A DNA stretch of 64,000 nt from Brachionus rotundiformis (lineage: Eukaryota > Rotifera > Eurotatoria > Ploima > Brachionidae): positions 1 through 64,000 of the forward strand of contig JAESIW010000071.1 of the NCBI GenBank assembly GCA_016802295.1, in the 5' to 3' direction. The position numbers were made by a program, and so were the translations under genes. This document shows positions 35,315 to 45,169 of the stretch, piece by piece. Within the stretch, counting starts at the first letter, position 1. Each line of letters starts with the position of its first letter. The notes under the pieces are model-generated. The model worked only from the letters and a program-made list of their open reading frames with translations. It did no database searches and was not told the origin of the DNA.

Positions 35315-36193
35315 CTAACAATTTTTGCATGGATTGCCATTGTGGCATCTCGAGTTACATCCGTTCTTGGATTTTTTACACTTACATCGATTAGTCAGAC
35401 AATCGCCAGAGCAATTACATTTATTATTAGATAAAATAACTAATTATTTTTAAAATATATTAAAAAATAAAAAATTTCTAATAAATAGATAAAAAATACT
35501 TGGCTTTTCATTTGGTAAATCGGTTTTAGAGTCATTTTGGTTTGATTCACTAGATGTATCCAAATTATATTTAGGAGGCTGAATGTTTATCTTAGAAGCA
35601 ACTCTAGCCGTAGTTAAATTTGAAGCAACCTTATTTGATTTAGCTTTTTTTGAGGGTTTTTCTATGCGGAAATGCTCCTCTTCACTTGAGTCAAGTCTTT
35701 TATTTTCTTTTAAATCACTTTTTTCGAATTCCACTGTGCAATCATTTGGTGTCCGATTGTTGTCAATCTCAATTAGTTCATGAATCAAATTTCTTTCACC
35801 AAAGCAAACCGATTTGGACCTTCTTCTTTGGTAATTGGTGCTCGACTGATTGATTAATATAGAAGTTGGTTTTATGGGTTTGTTCTCCCAGTCCCATTCA
35901 TGGTTCATGGCTAGATGACTCCTAACTGGTCGATTTTCATACTCCTCATAGGGATTTTTTTTAAAGATGGACATTTCTGAATTTTCTCTAACCTGACTTT
36001 CCAGGCTTATATTTTTGAGCAATTTGCTCATTTCATCGCTATGGAATATTAAATTTTTTAAATTTTCCCTCAACTTTTCATTTTCCTCCTTTAGCTGTCT
36101 GTTTTCTTCTCGAAGTTTTAAATTTTCATGCTCGATTGTGGAAAAGCCATTTGGAGTCTGTTTGTCCATTTGTAAAACAAAGGCCGATTGCAT
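35315..36193 (-). CDS. Coiled-coil protein with C-terminal CXC (CRC) Cys-rich domain
   Basis: Two exons, 36193-35500 and 35439-35315, give 272 aa; the 60-bp intron keeps the frame. N-terminal coiled coil at about residues 22-65 (ENLKLREENRQLKEENEKL), then a disordered Ser/Lys/Arg linker with possible kinase sites (QRRRSKSVCFGE). The last 35 residues contain nine Cys: CNCSGDCLTNRCKCKKSK then NGCNSRC..NPCKNC. This spacing matches the CXC domain at the tail of KIF4-type chromokinesins and of tesmin/LIN54 proteins, which bind DNA or Fe-S. No motor domain and no second CXC repeat is present. A stand-alone chromokinesin-tail-like protein is inferred; the identity is unknown. Confidence 0.7.
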
Positions 36194-36382
36194 GATAATT
36201 TAAAACTCTTTAAAGATATCTTCACAGGTTAAATTTCGTATTATTATATACGGAAATTAAAATCCGCACGTTTAGTAGTTAAAAATAAGAATAAGAATTT
36301 TTTAAAAATTTTTATTGGAAAATTTATAAAATATTTATGATTATATATTTATTTAAATTTAAAATATTTGTATTATATTTCT

Positions 36383-36826
36383 TCATAAATAATGAATAGT
36401 TGACTTTTTTAATTTTTTTTCTAATTTTTGAAATGTTTGCCGACTTGTGCAAGCGGAATTTTTTAAATTAATACAAGACTTTAAATAAAAATTATTAAAC
36501 ATTTCTTTACCTTGTAGATATTTGGTGTAAATCCAATTTTATCAAGAATCTTGGCACTGGTACCACATCTTATCATGATACCTAGAAAAAAATTCAATTC
36601 ACAGTAACAAGATTTTCATTAACAAATTAGGTTCAAAAAATTTTTCTATTTTTCATTTGATTCAATGTAATGCATGTAAATTTTTTTCTATCATAATTGA
36701 TTTAAATTTTTTTTAATTTTAATTTTTAAATAATATTTATCTACCTTTAAGATTGATCACGTCAATTAAATTTTTATTACTTAAAAAATCATTTTTATTT
36801 TGAAAATCTAATTTAATTTGTGACAT
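36383..36826 (-). CDS. Small hypothetical protein, three exons
   Basis: Not recognised. Exons 36826-36745, 36581-36511 and 36478-36383 join in frame to 82 aa. The introns are 163 and 32 bp; the second is very short, and an alternative acceptor exists further on. The middle exon reads GIMIRCGTSAKILDKIGFTP and is clearly less A/T-biased than its flanks. The rest is Lys/Asn-rich. It lies between the CXC gene and EMC4; its start is 151 bp from the EMC4 start in divergent orientation. It could also be part of a longer gene with other exons that I missed. Confidence 0.42.
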
Positions 36827-36977
36827 TTAATATCATAAATATAATTAAATTTCAGTAAAAAATTTAAAAAAGATCTACGACAAAATTAAAGTTAAATGTG
36901 CGTTTAAAATTTTGATTTTGAGAAAAATTTTGATTTGATTGTTGTATCAGATAATTTATTTTTTTCGAATTTTGAAA

Positions 36978-37529
36978 ATGAATTTAGTAACAAGCGGACA
37001 AAATTTATCCTCTGGCAAGTCATTTAAACAAAGAAAATGGTTCATCGATTTGAATAGAAAAGCTGAGAAATTCTCCGTAGTCCAACAAATAGAGAACATT
37101 CAGCCAGTAGGCTACACTGACAAGTCTTTAAGTGATACAAGTAATCCAGAAGAGGGAAACAGACTAATAGGCGTCAGGTCATGGGACATTGCTACTGGGC
37201 CTCTGAAACAAGTACCCATGAACATAATGATAAGTTGGATGACCGGAAATTCTGTTGCTCTATTCCCTATTATGTTTGTTGGCATGCTTCTTTTCCGACC
37301 TTTCCAGTCCATGTTTGCCATGTCAAAAGCCTTTGAAACAATAGAGAATGGACAGAACTCAATTTTACAAAAATTGGTCTATCTACTTGGAAATTTGGTC
37401 AATTTGGCCATTGCCTTGTACAAGTGTCACTCAATGGGATTATTGCCTACTTATGCGTCAGACTGGCTGGCCTTTGCCAACCCTCAAGAAAGAATGGAAT
37501 ACTCGTTTGGTGGATTTTCATTAAATTAA
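36978..37529 (+). CDS. EMC4: ER membrane protein complex subunit 4
   Basis: Subunit of the EMC insertase, which places tail-anchored and multipass proteins into the ER membrane. Single exon. An upstream in-frame ATG at 36939 exists, but the ATG at 36978 gives 183 aa, exactly the human length, and a normal hydrophilic start (MNLVTSGQNLSSGKSF). Signatures are GPLKQVPMNIMISWMTGNSV, RPFQSMFAMSKAFETIE, LVYLLGNLVNLAIALYKC and the C-terminal HSMGLLPTYASDWLAF, followed by ERMEYSFGG. Two membrane helices sit around residues 90-110 and 130-150. Confidence 0.95.
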   Translation: MNLVTSGQNLSSGKSFKQRKWFIDLNRKAEKFSVVQQIENIQPVGYTDKSLSDTSNPEEGNRLIGVRSWDIATGPLKQVPMNIMISWMTGNSVALFPIMFVGMLLFRPFQSMFAMSKAFETIENGQNSILQKLVYLLGNLVNLAIALYKCHSMGLLPTYASDWLAFANPQERMEYSFGGFSLN

Positions 37530-37759
37530 AATAAACTAATAGTCTTCTTGGTCTTGGTCAAAATTATTTTTATTAATAAAGTTTTAATAGTTAAAATGTC
37601 TGATTTATTTTGTTAAGTATGTGCAAAAAATTTGTCTTGAAAATTATAATTTTAGTGAAATATTTCATTAAATAGATTTAAATCGGATAAATTTTTATAA
37701 TTAAGCATAAAATAATTTTTGTTAAGAGAAATGCAGCTTTTGTTAATCGAACAAATAAA

Positions 37760-38683
37760 ATGGACGTTCATCAGCAAAAAGTTAAAAATTTAATAAACAA
37801 AAGAAGAGAGCAAAATAAAAAAAAAAACCCAAAGCCAAATTTGGGAAATAAAGTGTCCAAAGAGCCAATTAAAGATAACCAATTGAGCATTCGTGATTTC
37901 AAAAATGATGATAAATATGACATGATAAGAATAATATCTGATTTTCGACGTGACTACTACATAAATGTATACAAAGCAGTATTCCGTTGTTGGTTCACCT
38001 ATGGCATCACAGGACTAGTTTTGGCCATAAGCTTGACTCTTTTAGGCTCCAAAATGTTCGGCATGTGCCTACCTCCTTTAATTGTCACTGTATATTTGAT
38101 CTGGAGAGTCAATAAATACAAGAAATCTAACAGAAATTATAACATCAATGAAATCGAACTATTAAATCAAATCGAAACTATCTATTATAAATTTAAGTCT
38201 GAAGAATCTAGACGCATTAATCAAGGTGTACTGGTGGCTTTCTTAAAAGAAGAGAAATCAATCGAAGACATTGATTTGGAAGATATAGACATATCGGATC
38301 TTGATTCCGATCTGTCCGATTTTGAGGAAAAAATAAATGACAAAAACAAAAAATTGGTCGCTTATATGGTCTATGGTAAGCAAAAAGATGAATTGGAAAC
38401 TGTTTGTATTAAGGAAATATGTGTGACCAAAGATTACAGGCGGCGTAAAATAGCCCGGTATTTTATCAAAAAGGTGTCCATGAACATCTTTAGGTCACTT
38501 GGTTACCGCAGGGTAACTTTTAATATATCAGCTTTTAATACTGAAGCTGAAATGGCATGCATTAAATATAAAAATTTAATAAACAAACTTTATACATGGT
38601 CAGCTTTCATGTTTGTGCCAGGTGTATATGATGTGCGGGCAGTTTATGCATTCAGCATTAATGATTTGAAAAAATATGATTAA
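37760..38683 (+). CDS. Membrane-associated GNAT-family N-acetyltransferase (NAT8-like)
   Basis: Single exon, 307 aa. A basic N-terminus (KRREQNKKKNPKP) is followed by a hydrophobic hairpin of about 40 residues (GITGLVLAISLTLLG; LPPLIVTVYLIW) that should insert in a membrane. A C-terminal acetyltransferase fold follows: VCIKEICVTKDYRRRKIARY is the motif-A strand/loop with R-R-R-K-I-A as the acetyl-CoA loop, and YRRVTFNISAFNTEAEMACI resembles motif B. Helical hairpin plus GNAT is the layout of NAT8/NAT8L-type ER enzymes. An acidic insert (IDLEDIDISDLDSDLSDFEE) precedes the catalytic part. The substrate cannot be told; activity is likely but the Q/R-x-x-G-x-G/A loop is degenerate. Confidence 0.65.
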   Translation: MDVHQQKVKNLINKRREQNKKKNPKPNLGNKVSKEPIKDNQLSIRDFKNDDKYDMIRIISDFRRDYYINVYKAVFRCWFTYGITGLVLAISLTLLGSKMFGMCLPPLIVTVYLIWRVNKYKKSNRNYNINEIELLNQIETIYYKFKSEESRRINQGVLVAFLKEEKSIEDIDLEDIDISDLDSDLSDFEEKINDKNKKLVAYMVYGKQKDELETVCIKEICVTKDYRRRKIARYFIKKVSMNIFRSLGYRRVTFNISAFNTEAEMACIKYKNLINKLYTWSAFMFVPGVYDVRAVYAFSINDLKKYD

Positions 38684-39902
38684 ATTTAAAATCTAAACTA
38701 ATTGTTGATTCATTTATTCAGTATTTAGTCATTTTTTTATCTTAATAAAACTTTCACTAAAAGATAATTAAATTATTCAGGAAAGTCGAATCGCTTTTAT
38801 CAACTGATATATTTTAAATAAATATTTATAAATATTTTTCAATCTTTTCTAAAAAAGTATGCCTGTTACGAGACGTACTTGATTAAAAAAAGTAATAATC
38901 AAATTAAACTACAAACAAGAATTAATAAAATCATATAAGATTCATATAAGATATTCAAATAAGTGTTTTATTTCATCAATATGTTTCCTACCAATATTTT
39001 TGAAATAAAAATTTCAAAAATTAACTTTACAAAAAATGAGCTAATAATTTTTTAAAATTTTAATTTTAAAATCAATCTAATCAATAAGTTGGAAAAATAT
39101 TTTTATTAAATTATTTATTTTTCAAATTTACATATTATGTAAAGCGTGTTACACTAAAACTATCTATATTAATTACAGTTTAATTCTAATATCTAAAGAT
39201 AAGCTCTTTGAACTGAAATCATATTTTGAATTGATCATCAATTTCAAGATACCTGTTGATCATGAGTTTTATAGACTTAAAGTTAATAGGAGTAAACAAA
39301 ACAGAAAGTTACTTTGCTGGCATAACAAATACATTTTTACCATAATTTAAAATTTAATTAAAGTTTAAAAATGAAAATTAATTAAAAAAATTTAAAACTA
39401 GGTTATTAAAGTAGTATTTATTAAAATTAAATGTTAAATGAAAAAATATAATTTCTAATTAAATTTATGTTTTTAAATTAGATAAAAATTTACAATTAAA
39501 ATATAAACCTTGTTATAGGTCGAATAGGATTATCAATCTTTTAAAAATTGATAAAAATATTAACAAAATTATTTTTAAAAGGGTTAGTTGATTTAGATCT
39601 TAAAATAGATTTTAAAATTTAGCATTATCTATTAAAAATATTAACTGGATAATAGAAATAATCATTATTATTTTTTATTTTCAAGGTTAAATATTTTAAT
39701 GTTAAAAAATGTAAATTTAATTCGTTTTAATTTTTATTGAATAAAAAAAAAGAAAATATTAAAATTACTTATAAATTTTTTATAATAATTTTTTAAAGCT
39801 CTATTAATTTTATAGATCAACCCAAAACTCGATGGTGCTTATACTTGTTCGATTATTATTAAAAAGAAAAATTTTGTAGATCTAGTATAGACAAAAAAGG
39901 TA
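38684..39902. other. Intergenic
   Basis: 1.2 kb, AT-rich. One stretch, 39130-39350 plus, is open for about 75 codons without an ATG and reads VDHEFYRLKVNRSKQNRKLL then CWHNKY. This could be a gene remnant, but it matches nothing I can name. No other feature. Confidence 0.45.
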
Positions 39903-40676
39903 ATGGGTTCAAATAGAAATGACGATGACGATGATTTATTCATCACGGAAGACCAAACAACTAAGACTCCTTTGGATGAATTATACGAACATGGAACCTT
40001 ATGTGTTCGTAAAAATGCGGCTCAAATAAGTCAAGATAATTTGCTCTATTTATATTCCAGATTTAAATACATCTCAGAAGGACCATGCAATTCAGAACGT
40101 CCTTCTGGTCTTTTTAACTTTGAGGCTAAGAAAAAATGGGACACTTGGAAATCGTTGGGAAATTCAGTTTCCAAAGATCAATGCAAACAAGAGTATATAC
40201 AAAGATTAGATGAAGTTTTACCTCATTGGAGAGATTCATGCAGCACTTCAAAAGAAGCAGATAAAAAGGGAACATTCGGAATTCGATGCAGTACCATGGG
40301 TCAAAATGATGAAATTGTCAATAATTTTGATTGTTTTGATGTTTGTAAATCTGGAAATATTGAACAATTGCAAAAATTGGTCAATTCAGAAAACGTAGAC
40401 CAAATTGATGAAAATGGTATGAGTCTTTTAATGTGGGCATGTGATCGAGGCCATACAGACATGGTCAGATTTTTACTAAAGCAAGGAGTTAATGTAAATT
40501 TACAAGATGCTGATGGTCAAACATGTCTTCATTATGCAGTTTCTTGTGAACATGAAGAATTGGTCAATATCTTGTTAAATGAGAGCCAAATCAATGTCAG
40601 TATTCAAGACTCAGATGGACAAACAGCCCAAGATTTAGCCACTAATAAAGATATACTCAATATTTTTAATAAATAA
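39903..40676 (+). CDS. ACBD6: Acyl-CoA-binding domain-containing protein 6
   Basis: Single exon, 257 aa (human 282). Residues about 25-110 form an acyl-CoA-binding domain (LYLYSRFKYISEGPCNSERP; FEAKKKWDTWKSLG). The C-terminal part has two ankyrin repeats (GMSLLMWACDRGHTDMVRFL; GQTCLHYAVSCEHEELVNIL), the domain order that defines ACBD6. It binds long-chain acyl-CoA and partners N-myristoyltransferase in other animals. First gene of a tight same-strand trio: only 78 bp to UQCC2. Confidence 0.95.
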   Translation: MGSNRNDDDDDLFITEDQTTKTPLDELYEHGTLCVRKNAAQISQDNLLYLYSRFKYISEGPCNSERPSGLFNFEAKKKWDTWKSLGNSVSKDQCKQEYIQRLDEVLPHWRDSCSTSKEADKKGTFGIRCSTMGQNDEIVNNFDCFDVCKSGNIEQLQKLVNSENVDQIDENGMSLLMWACDRGHTDMVRFLLKQGVNVNLQDADGQTCLHYAVSCEHEELVNILLNESQINVSIQDSDGQTAQDLATNKDILNIFNK

Positions 40677-40754
40677 AAATTTTATTTAAATCAGAGCTGG
40701 TGATTCGGCTTAATAAATTTATTTTAAAAATTTTTTTTAATTTTTTTTAAAGTC

Positions 40755-41066
40755 ATGTCTCAAAAGCTGTTTCGAGAATTCATTACTTTGTTCAAAGACT
40801 GGCCAGTAGATGCAACAAAGCGCGGACGATGTCTTGGAGAACACTTGAGGAAAAATTTCACTCAAGCATTTAAAAAAGGCGAGTTATCTGATGACATCGA
40901 TGTGACATATTGGACCAAGGTACTTAATGACCTAAAGCCAATAGCCAATAATGAATATGTCACCAAATATCCTCGCTATCTAAGCACTGCTTCCCTTGGC
41001 CTAGGCAAAGACCAATGTAAAATTACTTTATCCAATCAAGCTATGAAATACATGTACAAAGATTAA
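40755..41066 (+). CDS. UQCC2: Ubiquinol-cytochrome c reductase complex assembly factor 2
   Basis: Mitochondrial nucleoid-associated factor needed for cytochrome b synthesis and complex III assembly. Single exon, 103 aa (human 126). Diagnostic features are DWPVDATKRGRCLGEHLRK in the first 35 residues, matching the W-P-V-D-x-T-K-R-G-R-D-L-G block, then KYPRYLSTASLGLGKDQCKI. The acidic C-terminal tail of the vertebrate protein is missing. It sits 78 bp after ACBD6 and 63 bp before ASNSD1. An AG (TTTTAAAG) lies 2 bases before the ATG, as expected if the mRNA were trans-spliced. Confidence 0.9.
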   Translation: MSQKLFREFITLFKDWPVDATKRGRCLGEHLRKNFTQAFKKGELSDDIDVTYWTKVLNDLKPIANNEYVTKYPRYLSTASLGLGKDQCKITLSNQAMKYMYKD

Positions 41067-41129
41067 GATATTTCAAAATTTTAAGTCTTAAAAAATAAAA
41101 TTTTAATTTTTAATCAAAAAATAAATAAA

Positions 41130-42773
41130 ATGTGTGGAATTTTTTTTACTATTTTAAATAATCGTGACCAAACATTGGAAATAAATTTGGATCTTTTAAA
41201 AAAACGTGGCCCAGACTCATTTAACTATGAATTAATTGAGTCTAATAATTATCTTTATTTTGCGGCCAGTGTCTTGTCACTGAGAGGTAGTTTGGCACAT
41301 CAGGTTACTGTCCAGCCTCTTAAATGCCCCAATACGGGCAATATTTTATTATGGAATGGCGAAATATTTGAAAGTAGCATGGTATTAGTGGAAGAAAATG
41401 CTAATGATGGTACAAATTTGCTTCAAAAATTGTCCCAAAATAATTTTTTTGAAGTAATGGAATCAATACAAGGTCCTTATGGATTTGTATTTTATGAAAA
41501 AAAGTCTAATAGTTTATTTTTTGGTCGTGATAGATTTGGTCGACGTAGTTTATTAATTAACTTACAAAATAATAGAATAACTTTAACTTCTGTTAAAATT
41601 AATGTCCATGACCAAATGGAATATCATGAGCTCAAGGCTAATGGAATTTATCGCTTTAATTTGAACAATTTTAAACTGAATTTGTACCCTTGGTCAGGAA
41701 AAAACATTGATGGAAGCTATTTACCAAATCTATCAGTATCCGATGCTGTTTTAAATGATTTAGTTTCGCCTTTTAATCAAAGTATTGGTGAAGATTTTGG
41801 TCAAAATTTTATTACCAATGAATTGGTGGAAAAATTTTATCTCATTTTAAAACAAAGTGTTTTAAAACGTGTAAAAAATATTCCAAATGTGTGCAAAAAA
41901 TGCTCAAAAATAAATCATATAAAATTTATAGATAAGTCGAATTGTAAGCATTCTAAAATTGCTGTTTTATTCTCAGGCGGGGTAGATTCAACAGTTCTGG
42001 CTGCTTTGGTAGATGAATGCTTACCAGAAAGCGAATCAATTGATTTGTTAAATATTGCATTCGAAAAACCCGGAGCTAAAGACCAATTTATGGTACCAGA
42101 CCGGATTAGTGGGCTCAAATCTTTGAAAGAGCTGAATCCAAAACGAGATTGGAAATTTGTGGAAATAAATGTTACTCTGGATGAGCTCAGAAATGAGCGA
42201 AATGAATTGATTAAGCATCTTTTGTACCCACATCAGACTGTATTGGATGATAGTATTGGTTGTGCATTGTGGTTTGCCAGTCGTGGTTATGGAAAAGTAT
42301 CTAATTGTGATTATAACAGTAGTGCAGAAGTTTTGATACTTGGTATGGGAGCTGATGAGCAATTAGGAGGCTATGCTCGGCATAGAACAAAATATGAAAA
42401 AGACGGAATCAAGTCGTTTTGTGACGAACTGAAGATGGAAATGGAAAGAATATCGGACCGAAATTTGGGTAGAGATGACAGAATTTTGTCTGATCATGGC
42501 AAAGAATCACGACTTCCATTTCTTGATGAAAATGTTGTGAGTTTTTTGAACGAACTAAAGGTGGTAGAAAAATGCAACATGAATTTAGATAGGGGATATG
42601 GTGAAAAATTTTTATTAAGAAAATTAGCTTTAGATAAATTTGGTCTTGAATTTTGTTCTCGATTACAAAAAAGAGCGATCCAATTTGGTTCTAGAGTAGC
42701 TAAAATTGAAAATTTGAAAGAAAAAGCAAGTGATATTTGTGACAGAATTGTGACTAATTTAAATTTAGAATAA
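41130..42773 (+). CDS. ASNSD1: Asparagine synthetase domain-containing protein 1
   Basis: Single exon, 547 aa (human 643). It starts MCGIFFTI, giving the N-terminal catalytic-type Cys2 of a class II glutamine amidotransferase after Met removal. Landmarks of that domain are RGPDSFNY, WNGEIFESS and FGRDRFGRRSL. The asparagine-synthase-like domain begins near residue 280 with the ATP-pyrophosphatase P-loop LFSGGVDSTVLAAL and contains LGMGADEQLGGYARHR and KESRLPFLDENVVSFLNEL. This is the ASNSD1 rather than ASNS order and length. The substrate is not established in the family. Third gene of the ACBD6-UQCC2-ASNSD1 cluster; convergent with RCL1, 108 bp between stops. Confidence 0.93.
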   Translation: MCGIFFTILNNRDQTLEINLDLLKKRGPDSFNYELIESNNYLYFAASVLSLRGSLAHQVTVQPLKCPNTGNILLWNGEIFESSMVLVEENANDGTNLLQKLSQNNFFEVMESIQGPYGFVFYEKKSNSLFFGRDRFGRRSLLINLQNNRITLTSVKINVHDQMEYHELKANGIYRFNLNNFKLNLYPWSGKNIDGSYLPNLSVSDAVLNDLVSPFNQSIGEDFGQNFITNELVEKFYLILKQSVLKRVKNIPNVCKKCSKINHIKFIDKSNCKHSKIAVLFSGGVDSTVLAALVDECLPESESIDLLNIAFEKPGAKDQFMVPDRISGLKSLKELNPKRDWKFVEINVTLDELRNERNELIKHLLYPHQTVLDDSIGCALWFASRGYGKVSNCDYNSSAEVLILGMGADEQLGGYARHRTKYEKDGIKSFCDELKMEMERISDRNLGRDDRILSDHGKESRLPFLDENVVSFLNELKVVEKCNMNLDRGYGEKFLLRKLALDKFGLEFCSRLQKRAIQFGSRVAKIENLKEKASDICDRIVTNLNLE

Positions 42774-42881
42774 ATTATTTAATAAATATTTTTAATTTAT
42801 TAATTATAAAATGGATATAAATTTTAGAATATTTCAGAGAAGATGAAAAAAAAAATTTGAATTTTTTTAAATTTTTTATTC

Positions 42882-44186
42882 TTAAATATAAGTTTTACTT
42901 AAATTGGTAAAACCAACTCCAAGACAAGATAGTAGTAGTTTTTCATGTCCCAATTTAAGGTATTCTTTTATACTTTTTTCTTTTTCTTCCTCATCTAATT
43001 TTTTCTTTTTCCTCATTTGTTCTTCTTCTTCGTCAACTTCTGACTCGTTTTCGCTGGCATTTATTTCAGCAGGTAGTTGTAAATTTCTCTTCCGCTTTTT
43101 CTTTTTGGCATTTTTCTCATCTTCTTTTTCTTGTTTTAATTTTTTATGATTAATATCAATCTCTTGATTACGGCATGGCTCAATTTTAAACTTGACCCCG
43201 TATACATCCCTAATTGCTCTCATAAAATGAATAGAAAATGGCGACAAAATGCCACTCAAAATTCTGGAAACATCTTTTTGATTGATTACCATTAACATGT
43301 AGGCAATAAATTGATTTGCTGAATCTACACATCCTCCTCTGTATATTTCTTCTAATAAATTGTGTGTAGCCTTTAAAGCTATGTCTTCTGGAACATTGAG
43401 TTCTTGGGCGTCCGAACCTTTTGGAGTGGAGCACGCCTCGCCACATAAAAATGTACCATTGGTGGTTTCAGCTACCAATGTCAGGCCAAAAGCAGGCGAG
43501 TTTCCCGCAGTGTCTTTTTTTTGATGATCGCTAATTATGTAAACATCAGGTATAAATTTTAGCATTACTCCCTTGGCTTTCTCTACCATTCGGTTGCAAA
43601 CTGCTGGTGCCACCCTCATGGCGTAGGCTACTCCTCTTATGCGCTTTATTTTGCCTGGGTCGGTCAAATTAATTGGTATCAGCTTCATTTTAGTAGGACA
43701 TTTGAATAAAATTTCGCCTCCACCACCAGGCTTGGCACCCCTCTTGACCACTTTAAGCTCAAGTCCATCATCACTGCCAATAAAGCGTTTGAATATGGAA
43801 ATGGATGAATATTTTATCAAGTCTATGGATACATCATCAGGATCATTGGTAATTCCGGTAAGAGTGAGCTCCAATGGTGTCTTGGTAAATGGTGCCATGC
43901 ACAAGATGGTCTGTAGAAAGTAACCAATTGAGCGTTCAGTTCCGCAATCGTGTTCAATTTTTCCTCCGATGAGAATACCTGGTACAAAGTAAAGTGAAGT
44001 ACCTGTCTCGTTAATGTCAGTGCGTGTGCCGCTGGTAAGCTTATCTATCAGTTTAAGGAGGTTTACCTCAAAATCCTTGAGACCAGGCTCGTGTTCATTG
44101 CGGCGTATATTTTTTAGTTTAAGAGGCCTTCCACTAAGTACAGACAGGATTATTTTGATTCTTAGTGGACATTCTGAATTATTCAT
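42882..44186 (-). CDS. RCL1: RNA 3'-terminal phosphate cyclase-like protein (18S rRNA processing)
   Basis: Nucleolar factor of the small-subunit processome, catalytically inactive relative of RNA cyclases; pairs with the GTPase Bms1. Single exon, 434 aa (human 373). RCL1 features are RIKIILSVLSGRP at the N-terminus, IGGKIEHDCGTERSIGYFL, KRGAKPGGGGEI, and GSDAQELNVPEDIAL. The conserved C-terminal strand LLSCLGVGFTNLSKTYI is separated from IEPC by an insert of about 75 residues rich in Lys/Glu (KKKKRKRN..EVDEEEEQMRKKKK), probably a disordered nucleolar-targeting segment. A perfect palindrome lies 75 bp upstream of the start. Confidence 0.94.
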   Translation of the reverse strand: MNNSECPLRIKIILSVLSGRPLKLKNIRRNEHEPGLKDFEVNLLKLIDKLTSGTRTDINETGTSLYFVPGILIGGKIEHDCGTERSIGYFLQTILCMAPFTKTPLELTLTGITNDPDDVSIDLIKYSSISIFKRFIGSDDGLELKVVKRGAKPGGGGEILFKCPTKMKLIPINLTDPGKIKRIRGVAYAMRVAPAVCNRMVEKAKGVMLKFIPDVYIISDHQKKDTAGNSPAFGLTLVAETTNGTFLCGEACSTPKGSDAQELNVPEDIALKATHNLLEEIYRGGCVDSANQFIAYMLMVINQKDVSRILSGILSPFSIHFMRAIRDVYGVKFKIEPCRNQEIDINHKKLKQEKEDEKNAKKKKRKRNLQLPAEINASENESEVDEEEEQMRKKKKLDEEEKEKSIKEYLKLGHEKLLLSCLGVGFTNLSKTYI

Positions 44187-45169
44187 ATTTATTTTTAATA
44201 TTTACACTAAAAATGTAATTAATTTTTAAATTTTTAATTAATTATTAAGATTTAGGTTTGCGCACATGTGCGAATACAAGTTAATTATTTAAATTTTGAA
44301 AAGACAAATTTTTAAGCATATTAAAATTTCACTTTTTTAACATAACTTTATTCTAGCTCAAGAATTGATCTATTTTTTTTGGTTTAAAATCAAATTTTAT
44401 TTTATAAGTCAATTTTATGTCTAATTTTACAAGAATAAAAAACTGCTTTTTAATTATTGTCTATGAACTTTAATTCATGTAAAAACTTTAAATAAAATAT
44501 AAATGGTCAATATTCTATTCTCTGTGGCATAAATTTTTTATCTCTACTTAAAAATTAAAATTAATCTTAAATATTTTGAACAAAATTAAAATAAAAAAAT
44601 AAAATGCTGATTAATCAATTAATATTTTAAAGTTTTATATGATATGACTATTTTTAATCTGTGATAAACCAAATTTTTTTTGATACTGATAATGATTTTT
44701 GAACTTAATAAATTCCAGACTGGTTTATCATTAAATAAAACTGCCACGTTCTGGTTCATATTTTTTTGATTAAACAACTTTATGAACACTTTTTAAGTAT
44801 AAATACAAATAAATTTCCAATTTTAATTTAGACAAAAAATAATTTTATATTTTTTTTATTAAGTTCAAAATATTTTTGAGTTTAAAAAAAGTTCATCAAA
44901 GAACAAAAGTAATTGATTAAAAGAAATTTAATTAAAGAAAAAATATTAATTTAAATAAATTTTTTTTTATAAAAAATTTGCATTCAAGTTAAGTTTTACC
45001 CAACTTTATAAAAATATTTTCCAAGACAATTATAGGATTATTAAAATTTCAAAATTAATTAACGAACATACAAAGTTATCCTAAATCGACCATGCTTTTA
45101 AAATTTGATTTATTTTTGTTTTTAAAACTTAACTTTTAAAAAGGAATTAAATTTAGATAAATAAATAAA
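44187..45169. other. Divergent intergenic region RCL1 / CAD
   Basis: 983 bp separating two growth-related genes in head-to-head orientation. AT-rich throughout except the 12-bp palindrome at 44261-44272. No exon or repeat recognised. Promoters of both genes should lie here. Confidence 0.5.
44261..44272. promoter_or_regulatory. Perfect 12-bp palindrome with E-box core
   Basis: CGCACATGTGCG is a perfect inverted repeat centred on the E-box CACATGTG, within an otherwise A/T-only spacer and 75 bp upstream of the RCL1 ATG. bHLH or bHLH-zip factors bind CANNTG sites. In mammals CAD and ribosome-biogenesis genes are E-box/MYC targets, but their canonical site is CACGTG, so this is inference. Confidence 0.4.

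Noticed and set aside
36939..36977. Upstream in-frame ATG of EMC4 adding 13 residues
   Set aside because: The downstream ATG gives exactly the family length and a hydrophilic start; the extra residues are A/T-derived hydrophobics.
39130..39350. Open stretch with VDHEFYRLKVNRSKQNRK and CWHNKY
   Set aside because: I briefly thought of a cullin-like fragment, but the resemblance is a few residues only and there is no start codon or flanking exon.
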